Below, piece after piece: positions 45,091 through 55,675 of a stretch of DNA of 64,000 bases. The position numbers and the translations under genes were made by a program. The notes beneath the pieces are model-generated. The model was not told the origin of the DNA, did no database searches, and worked only from the letters and a program-made list of their open reading frames with translations. Position 1 is the first letter of the stretch. Each line of letters starts with the position of its first letter. This DNA is from Lumbricus terrestris (lineage: Eukaryota; Annelida; Clitellata; Crassiclitellata; Lumbricidae): positions 14,273,932-14,337,931 of the forward strand of contig OX457037.1 in the NCBI GenBank assembly GCA_949752735.1, given 5' to 3'.

Positions 45091-45245
45091 ATGTTATATC
45101 ACGAATTTGCGAGATCCGATTCAGTTTGAAGGCGCCGTTTCATGACACAGGGTTGTAGCAAAACTATAAGAGCCGCAGTGTATCCTATAAATGCAATAAA
45201 ATCATAGATATTCAAGGAACTCCTTAAAGTGCGGAAATTAGGCCT
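45090..45245 (+). repeat. third copy of the 13.4/13.9 kb inverted-repeat arm
   Basis: ATATCACGAATTTGCGAGAT, GAAGGCGCCGTTTCATGACA and ATGCAATAAAATCATAGATA follow the same order as 13925-14095. It is in plus orientation with no partner arm nearby. Confidence 0.75.
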
Positions 45246-45299
45246 ACCCCCATTTTACCCAATTAATTAATTAAGTTTACCTAATTACCTAATTTAACC

Positions 45300-46560
45300 T
45301 AATCGGGCCATTTTATGCACGAGCACGTCGGTTTCAATGCTAAGACGCAACATTTTTGAGTGACGCGACTGAAATTTGAGTCTTTAAGAGTCATCTCGGA
45401 CCTGTCATGCAGTGTTTGCAATGGCGCAACATAACTTTGAGCGCCATAGTCATTACTAGGACGCAGGGTTTTCGAGTGGTGATAATATAGAAACCAATAC
45501 ATTAATTAAGAGCAGTTTCAGATATATCGTGCGATGGAATAGACATTTAAAGGTTTAAATTATACCCTGCTGTAATGTCATAGTGTTTCGAGCAACAATA
45601 AAGAAACGTAACATTTGCAGTTAGGCTATATCGAGTGGTGCTGCTATTGGCGCTATAGAAGTTTAAGCGTTAGGTTCATTGCTAGGACGCAATCTTTTAG
45701 AGTGATGCTAGAAATATGATAATTTAAGAACTAACATATATATATATATATATATATTCGTTTTATTGACAAAATAACCGATCGACATAACGCGACATTT
45801 AACAAGCACAAAGGAGCAGCGGATAAAGCCTAGTAAATGTTTTTATACAGCATCCGTGTTATGAAGTTTTTATTGTTTTTATTGGTTAGTTCGAATGGAT
45901 GTAGCCTAGGGCGTAGATTGTATTTTCCAGGGAGTCTATCGAAGAAAAATTTGCGAAGAACATGATTGTTGTCTATAATAATAGCTGAAAAGAGTGCAGC
46001 ATCAGCAGCCTCAGCCAAAATGACTGCTTTGTGGGAGTCGGAAGGGAGGAATCCAGCTCGTCTGACACGTCCTAGGAACCTTTCGATGCGGTCGACCTAA
46101 CCAGCGCTCAGCAGTCCCCACCAGGCTGGAGAGGCGTACAGCAGACATGCAACTGTGGTCGCTCGAGTAATGACGTGCAATGCCGGTCCTGGCATGCCGT
46201 GAGCTCGCAGCACACGCAAAATTAAATCGCGCAATGTTTCCATCGGCGCGATAGAAGTTTAAACATCATAGCCTATTCAATATTCAGTTTGCTCTTACGA
46301 TGCGTTTTCGAATGGCGATATTGAAATGTAGCATTTTTTCAAACGTATCGAGTGGTGTTTCCAGTGGTCAGCCAGAAGTTTAAACGTACAGGATAACATC
46401 ACTGATAAGACGCAATGTTTCGCATGGTGCTATAGAAACTTGATGCATTCAGAGCAAATCGAGACATAATCTCGCAGTGATCCCAATGATGCAACAGATG
46501 TTTAAACCAGAGGCTAATTCCTAGAGTAAGTGTGTATTGTGGGCAGAGGCGCCGTTAGGC
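45300..46560. repeat. degenerate satellite-like tandem region
   Basis: Variants of CTAGGACGCAAT, GAGTGGTGCTATAGAAG and TTTAAACG recur every 60-120 bp across the stretch, for example near 45455, 45640, 45690, 46250, 46350 and 46420. The copies are too diverged to give a single period. A (TA)n tract at 45740 and a LINE fragment (45830-46240) interrupt it. Confidence 0.65.
45830..46240 (-). pseudogene. LINE ORF2 C-terminal fragment
   Basis: The minus-strand reading starts METLRDLILRVLRAHGMPGP and ALHVITRATTVACLLYASPA, hits one in-frame stop after WWGLLSAG, resumes as VDRIERFLGRVRRAGFLPSD and LAEAADAALFSAII, and ends KYNLRPRLHPFELTNKNNKN then FITRMLYKNIY and a stop. This is the C-terminal tail after the reverse transcriptase in one LINE family; the catalytic part is absent. 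It lies within the satellite-like region. Confidence 0.8.
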
Positions 46561-46569
46561 GTAGCCTAG

Positions 46570-49269
46570 GGCTACCAGTTGCTGGAGCGCGCTCGGCCTA
46601 GACAGCCTGAAAAGAAACCCGCATTGGCAAGGAGCACAAACCACGGCGGGGTTGCCATCATTGCTCCAAATCAGATCCGTCTGACAAAGCTAAGAGTTGG
46701 CAACCCACGGTCTTTTGAGCATCTGTGCGCTCGCGTCACCAGTAAGGGTTCGTCTTTTATCATCCTGCTGCTATACCGTCCTGGGTCTACATCTGCCTCC
46801 CAGGAATTCTTCCATGAATTTTCCTCTATGCTGGAAAGTCTGGCGGTATTGACGGACCTTGTTGTCGTGACGGGCGATATCAACATCCGCTTAGATCGCT
46901 CATCCAACTCACTGTGCACCCAATTCATCAATGTCATAGAATCGTTTGGCTTCACTAACCATGTCAATCAACCAACGCATGACAGGGGAGGCATTCTGGA
47001 TGCTGTCATCACCAGGAGCGACCTCCCAGCTCCAACTATCGACGTGATCGACACCGGTCTGTCCGACCATCGACTCATCAAATGGTCCACAGACCTACGA
47101 CGACCACCACCAATCTATGTCACCGAAACTCGTCGGTCTTGGAAGCATTTTCAAGTCGATGAGTTCCGCTCGGCTATTCAAGAGTCGCCATTATGCGACA
47201 CAGACTATCTAAGACTGCTCGATGCCGACCAACTGGCAGCTGTCTACGACCGCGTCATCACCAATATCCTTGACAGACTGGTCCCCTCTCGTGAGGTGAC
47301 CATCCGCAAGAGACCATCTGATCCATGGTTCGATGACGTCTGCCGAGACCAGAAGAAGCGAGCACGACGCCTAGAGCGCCGTGCTCACAGTGCTAAGACG
47401 GAGGTGGCCAGGTCTTTGCGTCGCGCAGAATGGCTGAAGGGGCTTCGTCAGTACCGCCAAACTCTACACACCAGACGCTCTGAATTCTGGCTACAGACGA
47501 TCGAACTTCAGCGTTCTGCGCCTCGCAAACTGTGGCAGACAATCGACAAAGTGCTTGGTCGGGGACGCACACCAGCGGACAATCTCATTTCAGCTGATGA
47601 ATTCCACCAGTTCTTCGACAAGAAGGTGGCTGACGTGAGAGAGTCCACTGCTGATGCTGCTGACCCAACATACATACCTACCTCTCACTGCCTACCATCA
47701 TTCTCGTCAGTTGCAGTCGATGACATTCTGGGGCTCATCCATTGCACTCCAAACAAGCAGTCAACGGCCGATCCGCTGCCCACGTGGCTGCTGAAGGAGT
47801 GCGCTGGAACGATCGCCCCATTTATTACTCAACTGGTAAACTGCTCTATGGCAACTGGCAAAGTCCCAACGGCTTTCAAAGTAGCAACCATCACTCCGCT
47901 ACCGAAGAAACCCGGCCTAGACACTGCGGACGTAAAGAGCTATCGACCAATCTCCAACTTGTCTGTTCTGTCAAAGATGCTGGAAAGGGTTGTCTGTAGG
48001 CAACTTGTTCAATACCTCAATATCAACCAGTTACTCCCAGACAGACAGTCAGCCTACCGAGCTTTCCACTCCACCGAGACGGTTCTCGCAGCTATTCTGT
48101 CTGACATTCTTCTTGCGATTGACTCTGGCAACTTCTCTCTCCTCTCACTCCTGGATCTGTCTGCTGCATTCGACACTGTCGATCACAACATTCTGCTTCA
48201 ACGACTGCATCTTTCTTTTGGTTTGTCTTCCACTGCTTTACAGTGGATGACCTCCTACCTTACTGACAGACAGCAATGTGTCTGCCATGCCTGCTCCTCC
48301 TCCAAACCTACTACCCTTACCTGCGGCGTTCCTCAAGGCTCAGTCCTGGGACCCATTCTCTTCCTGCTTTATACCGCCGACATCCTAACCATAATATCCA
48401 AACATGGTCTGCATGGTCATCTCTACGCGGACGACTCACAAATCTATGGCTTCTGTCGTCCTCATTCAACTGATGTCCAGAATCTTCGGTCCACCTCAAC
48501 GAGCTGCATCAGCGACATTGCCGATTGGATGAAATGCAATCGATTGCAGCTCAATTCATCAAAATCGGAATTTCTCTGGTGCTCGTCTTCGCGCAGAGTG
48601 GGAAAACTAGACCACAGTCCATTCGTCATCGGTGGGGATGCTGTCGTGCCGAAGAATGAGGTCCGTGATCTTGGACTTCTACTCGACAGCGACCTTTCAA
48701 TGACATCGCATATTACTGGAGTTGTGCGAACCAGCTTCGGAACACTGAGGCAGCTGAGATCTGTGTCTCGCTCTCTCACACAAGACGTGACACGACATCT
48801 GGTGCAAAGTTTGATCCTGAGCCGAATCGATTACTGCAATGTCGTCTTTGCTGGCTTGCCACAGCGCAGTATCATTCGGCTTCAGGCGGTCATCAATGCT
48901 GCAGCTCGCCTAGTCCTGCGATTAAACAAGTTCGACCATATTTCCACCCCGATCCGGGACCAGCTTCAGTGGCTGGGAATAAGCGAGCGCATCAAGTTCA
49001 AACTTTGCACCATGATGCACAAATGCCTGAACAACCGTGCACCACCCTACCTCGTGGATAACATCAGACCGCTGGCAGACGATCCTAGCAGGTCACGTCT
49101 GCGGTCGTCCAAGACCGCCGACGTATCCGTCCCTGCAACAAAAACTAAAGCGGGCGATCGTGCCTTTCGGGTCGCTGGCCCACGCGCCTGGAACAGTCTT
49201 CCATCATCAATTCAAACAATAAAAAGCCAATCTGCTTTTAGAAAACAGTTAAAGCTGCACCTGCTTTGA
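46570..49269 (+). CDS. LINE ORF2, C-terminal ~900 aa, open to the stop
   Basis: The frame opens after a TAG at 46567 and has no ATG that marks a true start, so it is a 5'-truncated copy. The first part is the endonuclease without its N-terminal third: GGVAIIAPNQ, LLYRPGS, VTGDINIRLD and GLSDHRLI are present, while the region with the first catalytic asparagine and glutamate is lost. The reverse transcriptase is complete: LLDLSAAFDTVDH (about residue 524), GVPQGSVLGP (about 582) and YADDSQIY (about 616). The C-terminus has VRDLGLLLDSDLSM, RIDYCNVVFAGLPQRS and AGPRAWNSLPSS. There are no stops in about 2.7 kb, so the insertion is young. It could not nick DNA normally. Confidence 0.85.
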   Translation, partial: GYQLLERARPRQPEKKPALARSTNHGGVAIIAPNQIRLTKLRVGNPRSFEHLCARVTSKGSSFIILLLYRPGSTSASQEFFHEFSSMLESLAVLTDLVVVTGDINIRLDRSSNSLCTQFINVIESFGFTNHVNQPTHDRGGILDAVITRSDLPAPTIDVIDTGLSDHRLIKWSTDLRRPPPIYVTETRRSWKHFQVDEFRSAIQESPLCDTDYLRLLDADQLAAVYDRVITNILDRLVPSREVTIRKRPSDPWFDDVCRDQKKRARRLERRAHSAKTEVARSLRRAEWLKGLRQYRQTLHTRRSEFWLQTIELQRSAPRKLWQTIDKVLGRGRTPADNLISADEFHQFFDKKVADVRESTADAADPTYIPTSHCLPSFSSVAVDDILGLIHCTPNKQSTADPLPTWLLKECAGTIAPFITQLVNCSMATGKVPTAFKVATITPLPKKPGLDTADVKSYRPISNLSVLSKMLERVVCRQLVQYLNINQLLPDRQSAYRAFHSTETVLAAILSDILLAIDSGNFSLLSLLDLSAAFDTVDHNILLQRLHLSFGLSSTALQWMTSYLTDRQQCVCHACSSSKPTTLTCGVPQGSVLGPILFLLYTADILTIISKHGLHGHLYADDSQIYGFCRPHSTDVQNLRSTSTSCISDIADWMKCNRLQLNSSKSEFLWCSSSRRVGKLDHSPFVIGGDAVVPKNEVRDLGLLLDSDLSMTSHITGVVRTSFGTLRQLRSVSRSLTQDVTRHLVQSLILSRIDYCNVVFAGLPQRSIIRLQAVINAAARLVLRLNKFDHISTPIRDQLQWLGISERIKFKLCTMMHKCLNNRAPPYLVDNIRPLADDPSRSRLRSSKTADVSVPATKTKAGDRAFRVAGPRAWNSLPSSIQTIKSQSAFRKQLKLHLL

Positions 49270-49387
49270 GCCGTTTGCATTCACGCCGAACTTTGACAAT
49301 TTTGTATTATGACATTTGTGTGTAAAGCATCCTTGAAGTAGCTTGCTACTGACGATGCTTTATAAATTGTCTTCATTACATTACATC
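46570..49387 (+). mobile_element. CR1/L2-like LINE, 5' truncated, with ATTACATTACAT tail
   Basis: The element enters in the middle of the endonuclease domain at about 46570 and runs through its ORF to a short 3' UTR. This ends ATGCTTTATAAATTGTCTTC then ATTACATTACAT. The short direct-repeat tail is typical of CR1/L2-type elements. No convincing target duplication is seen. Confidence 0.85.
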
Positions 49388-49985
49388 CCCCGGACATAAT
49401 TATTGCCACAGCTAATTAAGATATTTCCTTTTCTTTCTGGATCACTCAAACAAAGGAGCCCTCGTACAGTTTAAAGACACAGGACGTTGGTCAAACAACC
49501 TGATAGTTGAGTAATTACTGTTTACGGATGGCTGGGCACCACTGAACACAGGGCGAAGGAGGTTAATTACAGGTGCATTTGATGCATGGCCTGTATGGGG
49601 GACCATTGGGGGTACCGGAGGGGCGAGGGTGAATGTTCGTACATGAGCCTATAATACCTACGGGGTCATAGACAAACATAGGCCTATCAAGCATCAGTGA
49701 AATCGAGTTTGACATTTTGACACCTCAATAGACTTGGCAATAATAATTATGCTGATACGGTAAGAGTCTAGACTTCTAGATATACACTAAGGATCTAACC
49801 TACCTAGATGCTTGGAGATAGGACAAATAGAGGTGTCCATTGGCTGGCTATTGGAACTTCTGTGATTTTGGAACGGGGTGCAGTGTTTTATTTGCATCTC
49901 GACTAATGGATCAGAGACTACATACACTTTACAATGGCGAACTGCAGCGCGCAGGCATTGAGGATCATAGCACTTGGATCCTAGC
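49388..49985. other. no recognised gene
   Basis: No terminal repeats, coding motifs or arrays identified. The open frame at 49840-50073 runs across the left terminus of the 2.28 kb element and is a chance frame. Confidence 0.4.
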
Positions 49986-49994
49986 TTGTAGGCT

Positions 49995-52274
49995 TAGTGT
50001 GGCCCAAACTTACATGGGAAAAATATTTTTTTCAAAATATGCTGCTCCACATGGCTGCCCTTGTTCCACTTGACTAGAAGACTCTGAGTTGAAAAAATTG
50101 AAGAGATCTGAGCATGTTTAGAGGTGCCAATTTTTGAGAACTTTTATATAGGACTCACGTAAAATGTGCATCCGAAATTTTAGCAGCTCCATTATGAATT
50201 GACAGCAGCATTCATGTACTCCAAGTTACCATCTTTCTAAATCATAATCAAGATGTCAACTGTATTTAAAAAAATAAAGAATTATAAGATTATACACAAA
50301 TATAAGCTTGTTTCAAGTTCTTTGTGCTAGAAAACAGTTGCTGAATTGGAGGAAATTTCAAAATTTTCCCTCCAGCTAATACACTAAAGGTTTTTTACTC
50401 CCAATTTGCTTCAAATGTAATTGGATTGTTCACTTCTAAATGCTCTGTATACTGCTGATTTATATAAATCAAGTATGTTTGCAGTAATTTGTTAAGCACT
50501 TCTTGCATAATATAAGATTAATGCTGGTCTCTTGACTCTGTGTAATAATTGCTCATACTATATGACAGAAGCATGGCATCATCCAGAAGCTCCCAATATT
50601 GTTGGCTCTAATGGATGCTAAAGATCATTCTTTCTAGACAGTCACAAAACATGGGCGAAATCCTGAAGAATTTAATATTTCATTAAGATAATGGACTAAC
50701 AATTGGTTAGGTCATGAAAGTAATAATGGGTGCTACCTAGGTAATCAGTTTTAATCGTTGAAGCATCTCTGAATGACATTCCCACAGAGAAAATCTAGAG
50801 CTGTTGTTTACATGGACATAGGGCCCACGTAATGTTGACCCCCAGAAAAACTATATACGTAACATTTCCATCCCTCCTGAAAGATTTGACAGGTCTTGTT
50901 GACACAAGGATGTTGTTGACACAAGGATGTTGTTGAAATGAAACATTTCCTGGCAGCAGAGCATTGATGTACGAAAAAGGTCATCCTTTAAAAGTATGAA
51001 ATTGATCATGTTTGTGGCAATTTTTAAGGAAAGAAACAGGTCATCACATTTTAAAGTAGCCTACGGAATTTACTTTGATGTTTGAAAATTTCTACCCGAA
51101 AGACTTCAAAAAGTTTCTCAGGGATCTAGATGAAGCACTGCATGGTATACTACTTACCATCTGACTCAAACCAGGCTCAAATCGATTTTTGTGTGCAAAT
51201 TTTTGTGTCTTACACAGTTTTAAAGTAAGTCTCTGCTTTAAAAATGACAAACTTTATTGCACTATCATTTTTCTGTCTCTAGGTTGAGTCAAAATATGAT
51301 TCAGCTGTTCAAATTTCAAATCTGAGAAAAATGCATCTAAAGTTTGCATAATTATTGGGATGCAAAATTCTTTAGTAACCATGTTCATAATTGAGTTTAA
51401 TTCAAAAAAGATAAACAGCCTGCATAATAGGCTAGATGACAGTCAGGTTTATTTAAATCAAAGGCCTACCTCATTGCCATGCAGCCATGCTAGCCTTATA
51501 TGACAAGTTTGACTATTGATGCTGGGAATATTGCAAATTTTAGTAAAAGTCGTTTAATTATTAAAACAATAGCCACTAAAAAAGACCTTATAGTCTAATA
51601 TCTTTGCTAAAAATATCTAAATATCTTTAAAACTTAAATTGTTTACAAATTATTGTTTTAATGTAATTTAAACAGTAATTATTTACAATTTCATACCACA
51701 AAATGGAAAAAAATGAGTTTTATCACATGTTGGTCATTATCCAGGAGGCATGTCTTGCGGCATAGGTCTAGTTTGGGGCTATCATGAAATGCCTGGACAG
51801 GAAATCCTTCGACCATACACCACATTCTAATGGAGGTGCAATGGTGCATGTCAGAAGGAGATCTCTTTAAGACTGTTTGATCTTCTTATTACTCAGAGTC
51901 AAGAATTAGCCAAAGTCTGCTTATCAAGGTTAAATCTAAATTTCTAAGAACGATTGAGAACATCTACAATGCTTCATGTTATATTTCATATTTCAATTTC
52001 TGTAAGACTAATTGATTCTACATTGGCCCAATAGCTTTAATAGACTGATTTAATAGACACATCTGTGATGATAATTGCACGGCTCCTTGGAGTACTGTCG
52101 AAAAGCGATTTTTTTAATTTTTCGATGCCTAATTAAAATGTTGCAGAAAATTGGTACCAGTAAACATTGTTCAATTTTGTTCAAACTTGGCAAATAAATC
52201 ACCAATAGCATACGGAACAAGAGCAGCCTTGTGGAGAATTGAATTTCGAAACTTTTTAATTGTGGGCCACCCTA
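49995..52274. mobile_element. 2.28 kb element with perfect 9-bp target duplication
   Basis: The termini are TAGTGTGGCCCAAACTT and, on the minus strand from the right, TAGGGTGGCCCACAATT. The flanks are TTGTAGGCT at 49986-49994 and 52275-52283, identical over 9 bp. The interior is AT-rich with no transposase frame. The left subterminal GCATGTTTAGAGGTGCC resembles AAATGTTTAGAGGTGGCC in the 6.7 kb element (about 14360). Superfamily uncertain: 9 bp fits Mutator-like elements better than hAT. Confidence 0.85.
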
Positions 52275-52494
52275 TTGTAGGCTACTGGTGTATTTCAAGG
52301 GTAGATGATTTTAACACAGTGGATAGACCATTCCCCATATTTCAAGATTCATAACCCATACCATTGACTTCGGACATTTGTTTTAAAAGGAGAGATATTG
52401 CTGATGGGTGGGCATTTTGGCCGCGTTTCAACATAGGAGATTTGAATTCACAAATTACAAGTTGTGTTTAACCGTCGAAGATTGTTTGTCCATT

Positions 52495-52795
52495 CAAGAA
52501 CTGTCATTATCTTTAGAACTTTTATTGACAGTATAGAAATGAAATTATTTACGAACTTAAATTAAAACTGCCATTAGGCTATTTCAGAACTTGAATTAGA
52601 ACTGAAATTATTTAAGAACTTGATTTAGAACTGACATTATTTCAGAACTTGAACTAGAACTGAAATTATTTAAGAACTTGAAGTAGAACTGAAATAGGAA
52701 TAATTTTCAGAATAGGAATAGAATTAGAACTGAAATTGGAGTCCTAGAACTGAATTAGAACTAAAATTGGGAATTATTTTTAGAACTGAAATATC
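52495..52795. repeat. degenerate tandem repeat, AGAACTGAAATTATTT units
   Basis: About 34-bp units such as AGAACTTGAATTAGAACTGA and AATTATTTAAGAACTTGA repeat with variations, becoming shorter toward the right. Fully within the intron between CUB exons 1 and 2. Confidence 0.85.
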
Positions 52796-52799
52796 ACTG

Positions 52800-53574
52800 C
52801 TCCGACCCACTTCGCACCCTCTCACGATCCAGATAATAATTATGCCCATGAACTTTGAGCGACCTTCGCCTAATCTATGTGCTTATGTCTAGACCTACGC
52901 GTTGCATTTCTCCATCCCTGGGATTTCTGTATGAATAGGCGATTCATAAAATATCGAGATACGACACCAATGTTTGTGATTATTTTCCCTTGCCTTGCTC
53001 GGCTTGCTGTTCATAATATCACAAGAAAGGCTCATAATATCATTACTTTAATCATTATTATTTATTATTGCAAATCAGGACACATGCGGTGTTTAACGAA
53101 ATAGGCCACGCCCGCAGATAGAAATGACGTCAAAATGACGTCGTCCAAAGACATGAAATTTTGCAGACAGCGTGAACGGCTTCGGACTAATAACGCAAAG
53201 GCTACGACCGTTAACGGCGTCTTGATTTTGCGTTAATTCCCATATTAAAAATGTCCATAGATCTCGAGTTAAAGTGAATTGAGAGCTGAAAATAGTCGCG
53301 TGGACCTACAAATTCGCATAAGAAGATTTTATAAAGCGTTTCGTCATTAGAATGCATGGGGTTTCAGAGCCCTTCTTGGGCCATACATACATACATAATA
53401 TACAGTTACACACAGATACACGAACATTCTGCCTTATAGTATAAGCATAAGATATGCTTTTAAACCCAACATTCTGCTCTTGTCTTCTCAGAATATTATT
53501 TATCACATCTTTTTATCTGTGGTCTTTGTGAGATAAGCATACGCTGTATATTCGCATATAGGCCTATAGGTCTA
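52800..53574. other. intron; nothing recognised
   Basis: No coding motif, termini or array. Short frames at 52877-53104 and 53306-53506 look like chance. Confidence 0.4.
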
Positions 53575-53582
53575 TCTTTGAT

Positions 53583-53869
53583 CAGGGCCGGATTAAGGCA
53601 CGTTCAACATGTTCGACCGAACAGAGCCCCACACTTTAGGGCCCCACATGTGCATGCGGGGTAAATTTCCGAATTTTTTAGATTTTTAGCAAATTTCGAC
53701 TAAATGACTCTAAAAAGAAAAAGGGTCATTTTTTGGGATGGAAATAATCGGTGTATGATATTCTACGAAATGTTCGACCAAACGACTAAAAAAACTTCAT
53801 CAGAATTTTCGGCCGAAGATTCGCAAAAATTTACCGAACAGGGCCTCCACAGTTTTTAATCCAGCCCTG
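53583..53869. mobile_element. 287-bp hAT MITE, 8-bp target duplication
   Basis: The termini are CAGGGCCGGATTAAGG and TTTTTAATCCAGCCCTG (inverted). The flanks are TCTTTGAT at 53575-53582 and 53870-53877, a perfect 8 bp. The interior contains AATGACTCTAAAAAG and GGGTCATTTTTTGG, the motif shared with the other hAT-type elements here. Confidence 0.93.
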
Positions 53870-54024
53870 TCTTTGATTATGAAAAGAACACAATACGCCC
53901 ATTTTTCAGGTGATCGGACCAACACGTTGTTTACCGGCGTATAATATAATGCGTAGCCCTGCGTTAGGTCTATTCTAATTCACAAAACGAAATTCTATGC
54001 AAGGCAATTAATAGTCAGTGCTTA

Positions 54025-54060
54025 GCTTGAAAGGGTGCTATAACAAGTACGCATACAAAC
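54025..54060 (+). repeat. SINE 3'-end fragment
   Basis: CTTGAAAGGGTGCTATAACA followed by AGTACGCATACAA matches the end of the SINE at 13527-13735 (GAAGGGGCGTTATAAACAAG then TACACATACAA). Only the last part is present. Confidence 0.6.
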
Positions 54061-54282
54061 AAACAGAGGCCTGGGCTTAAATTGGCGAGGCACGTGAGTT
54101 GGAATGTTGACAATATTGAAATTCTGCAGAAATATTTATAGTGCATGAAGAAGAAAGGAAATATTTATAGTATGAAGAAGAAAGAAGTGTAGATAATTCA
54201 TGCATGATTAACAGTCTTCTAAACGAGCAAACTCAGCCCACTCTCTCAATCTAAGGTACCGGTACGTGAAGGCATTAATTAC

Positions 54283-54467
54283 CTCGACCCAGTCACACAT
54301 ACACAGTTCACAAGCGTCCATAGTGATATGCTGAAACTGTATATGGATTTGGCTTCGTTGTGGAGCCACGATTATGTTGTAACAGTTTTGGTAGTAGGCG
54401 TAACTGCTCGGATACTTCGGTGATGTCACATTTCCAACCGATCCTGAGTAAACCGTCTTACCACAAT
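54283..54467 (-). CDS. CUB gene, exon 1 (first visible): first half of first CUB domain
   Basis: A TTTTCAG acceptor precedes codons for CGKTVYSGSVGNVTSPKYPS, SYAYYQNCYNIIVAPQRSQI and, at the end, CELCMCDWVE, then the donor GAG|GTAATT. The CG, SPKYPxxY, C and CDWVE motifs define the N-terminal half of a CUB domain. At 185 nt it enters in phase 1 and leaves in phase 0, and joins exon 2 in frame across a 13.9 kb intron. Because it has an acceptor, at least one further exon lies upstream at higher coordinates; I could not find it in the window. Confidence 0.9.
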
Positions 54468-54506
54468 CTGAAAAGAAACAACTTGTCGAAATGATGCAGA
54501 CCCCAT

Positions 54507-54793
54507 GGGTGGAGTTTGGTCTCCGTTCTTGAGGGGGCTGAAAAACTTGGTCCTGAAGGAGCTCCTACGACTAAAAAGTTGACGACCTTTTTTAGTCGTC
54601 AAGTTGAAATCTCATGAAAAATACTATTCCCAGAAAAAACTTGCTGTATTTTTTAGTCATTCGATTGAAAGTTCTTTGGGGAGGGGCAACTCCGGGTAAA
54701 GATGCCATTTACAAGGTTAAAAAAGAGATGAATCTGGACCTTCTTGGGGGGGGTGCTTAGCCCCTTTGCCCATGATAAACTCCGCCCATGGCT
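54507..54793. mobile_element. MITE-like repeat (ATGGGCGGAGTTT family)
   Basis: The left end CCATGGGTGGAGTTTGGT and the right end ATAAACTCCGCCCATGG are inverted. The interior has GACTAAAAAGTTGACGACC and TTTTTTAGTCGTCAAG, the motif common to the hAT-type elements. No clean flanking duplication is seen. Related to 15493-15642. Confidence 0.6.
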
Positions 54794-54928
54794 CGCGGGT
54801 CGGCGCGATCTGCGTTGTTTTGGTTGACGTCGACGTTGACTGCGTTGTCTTAGTGGAAACACGGAAGAAAACAGGAAATCATTGCAAAATGTGGAAAAAA
54901 AGCATTTGAACTAGATGAGGTCACGGAT

Positions 54929-55675
54929 ATGGTTCTTGATGAAAGAATTCTGACCGCCTTAAGGTCCCGCCTAACTGCGCTGCTAACACCCATGATGCAG
55001 GGCATGGCGAAACAAATGGCACAAGAGGTTTCGGCTGACCTCACCAACTCACTAACGACCTCACTTACCAGCTCGATTTCTTCCTCGTTAACTAGCAAGA
55101 TGAAGCAGCTCATTCAAGAAGTCAGTTCCAAAAACTCTGAGCAAATCTCTGAACTTCAGGAGAAACTCAAGACAGTGGAAGACACCAACGTGTCCCTTCG
55201 TCTGAAAGTAGAGGACATCGACCGGAATGAGCGACTTGCAAACCTAAGATTCCTCGGGGTACCGGAATCACTCTCTCACGAAATATCTACCGGGTACGAG
55301 ACTCAACTAAAACCAGGAGTGGAAACGGATCGCTCACTCACCATGGCAATTGTCCAAATTTGTAAGGACATACATAACCTCAACATCTCACTCCAGGACA
55401 TCTCTACATCCCACCGGCTGCCAGGTTCCAACAGGTCTCTCAGTAAACCAGGCAGTGTCAGCTTTGTGGCGAAACGGATACGCAATGAGGTGTTTCGGGA
55501 AAGGAAATCACTACGTGCACAGTGCACACAAATCATCTTCCCAGGCGCAAGCCCAACACCAGCTCAACATCAATGAACAGTGTTCATTGAACACTTGTCC
55601 AGGAACAATGCTCAATTCTTTACAGCTGCTAGAAAACTCCTGAAAGAAAAACAAATCGTCTCGGCCTGGACCGCT
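54929..55675 (+). pseudogene. LINE ORF1-like protein, frameshifted near the C-terminus
   Basis: A 215-residue frame starts MVLDERILTALRSRLTALLT. It has a Ser/Thr-rich helical stretch (about residues 25-65) and a coiled coil (EQISELQEKLKTVEDTNVSL). An RRM-like segment follows (NLRFLGVPES, then ISTSHRLPGSNRS and GSVSFVAKRIRNEVFRERK). After a frameshift near 55570 the reading continues VFIEHLSRNNAQFFTAARKL, LKEKQIVSAWTAA and stops. Coiled coil plus RNA-binding fold is the layout of LINE ORF1 chaperones. No ORF2 follows, so the element is truncated. Upstream it starts close to the MITE at 54507-54793. Confidence 0.75.
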
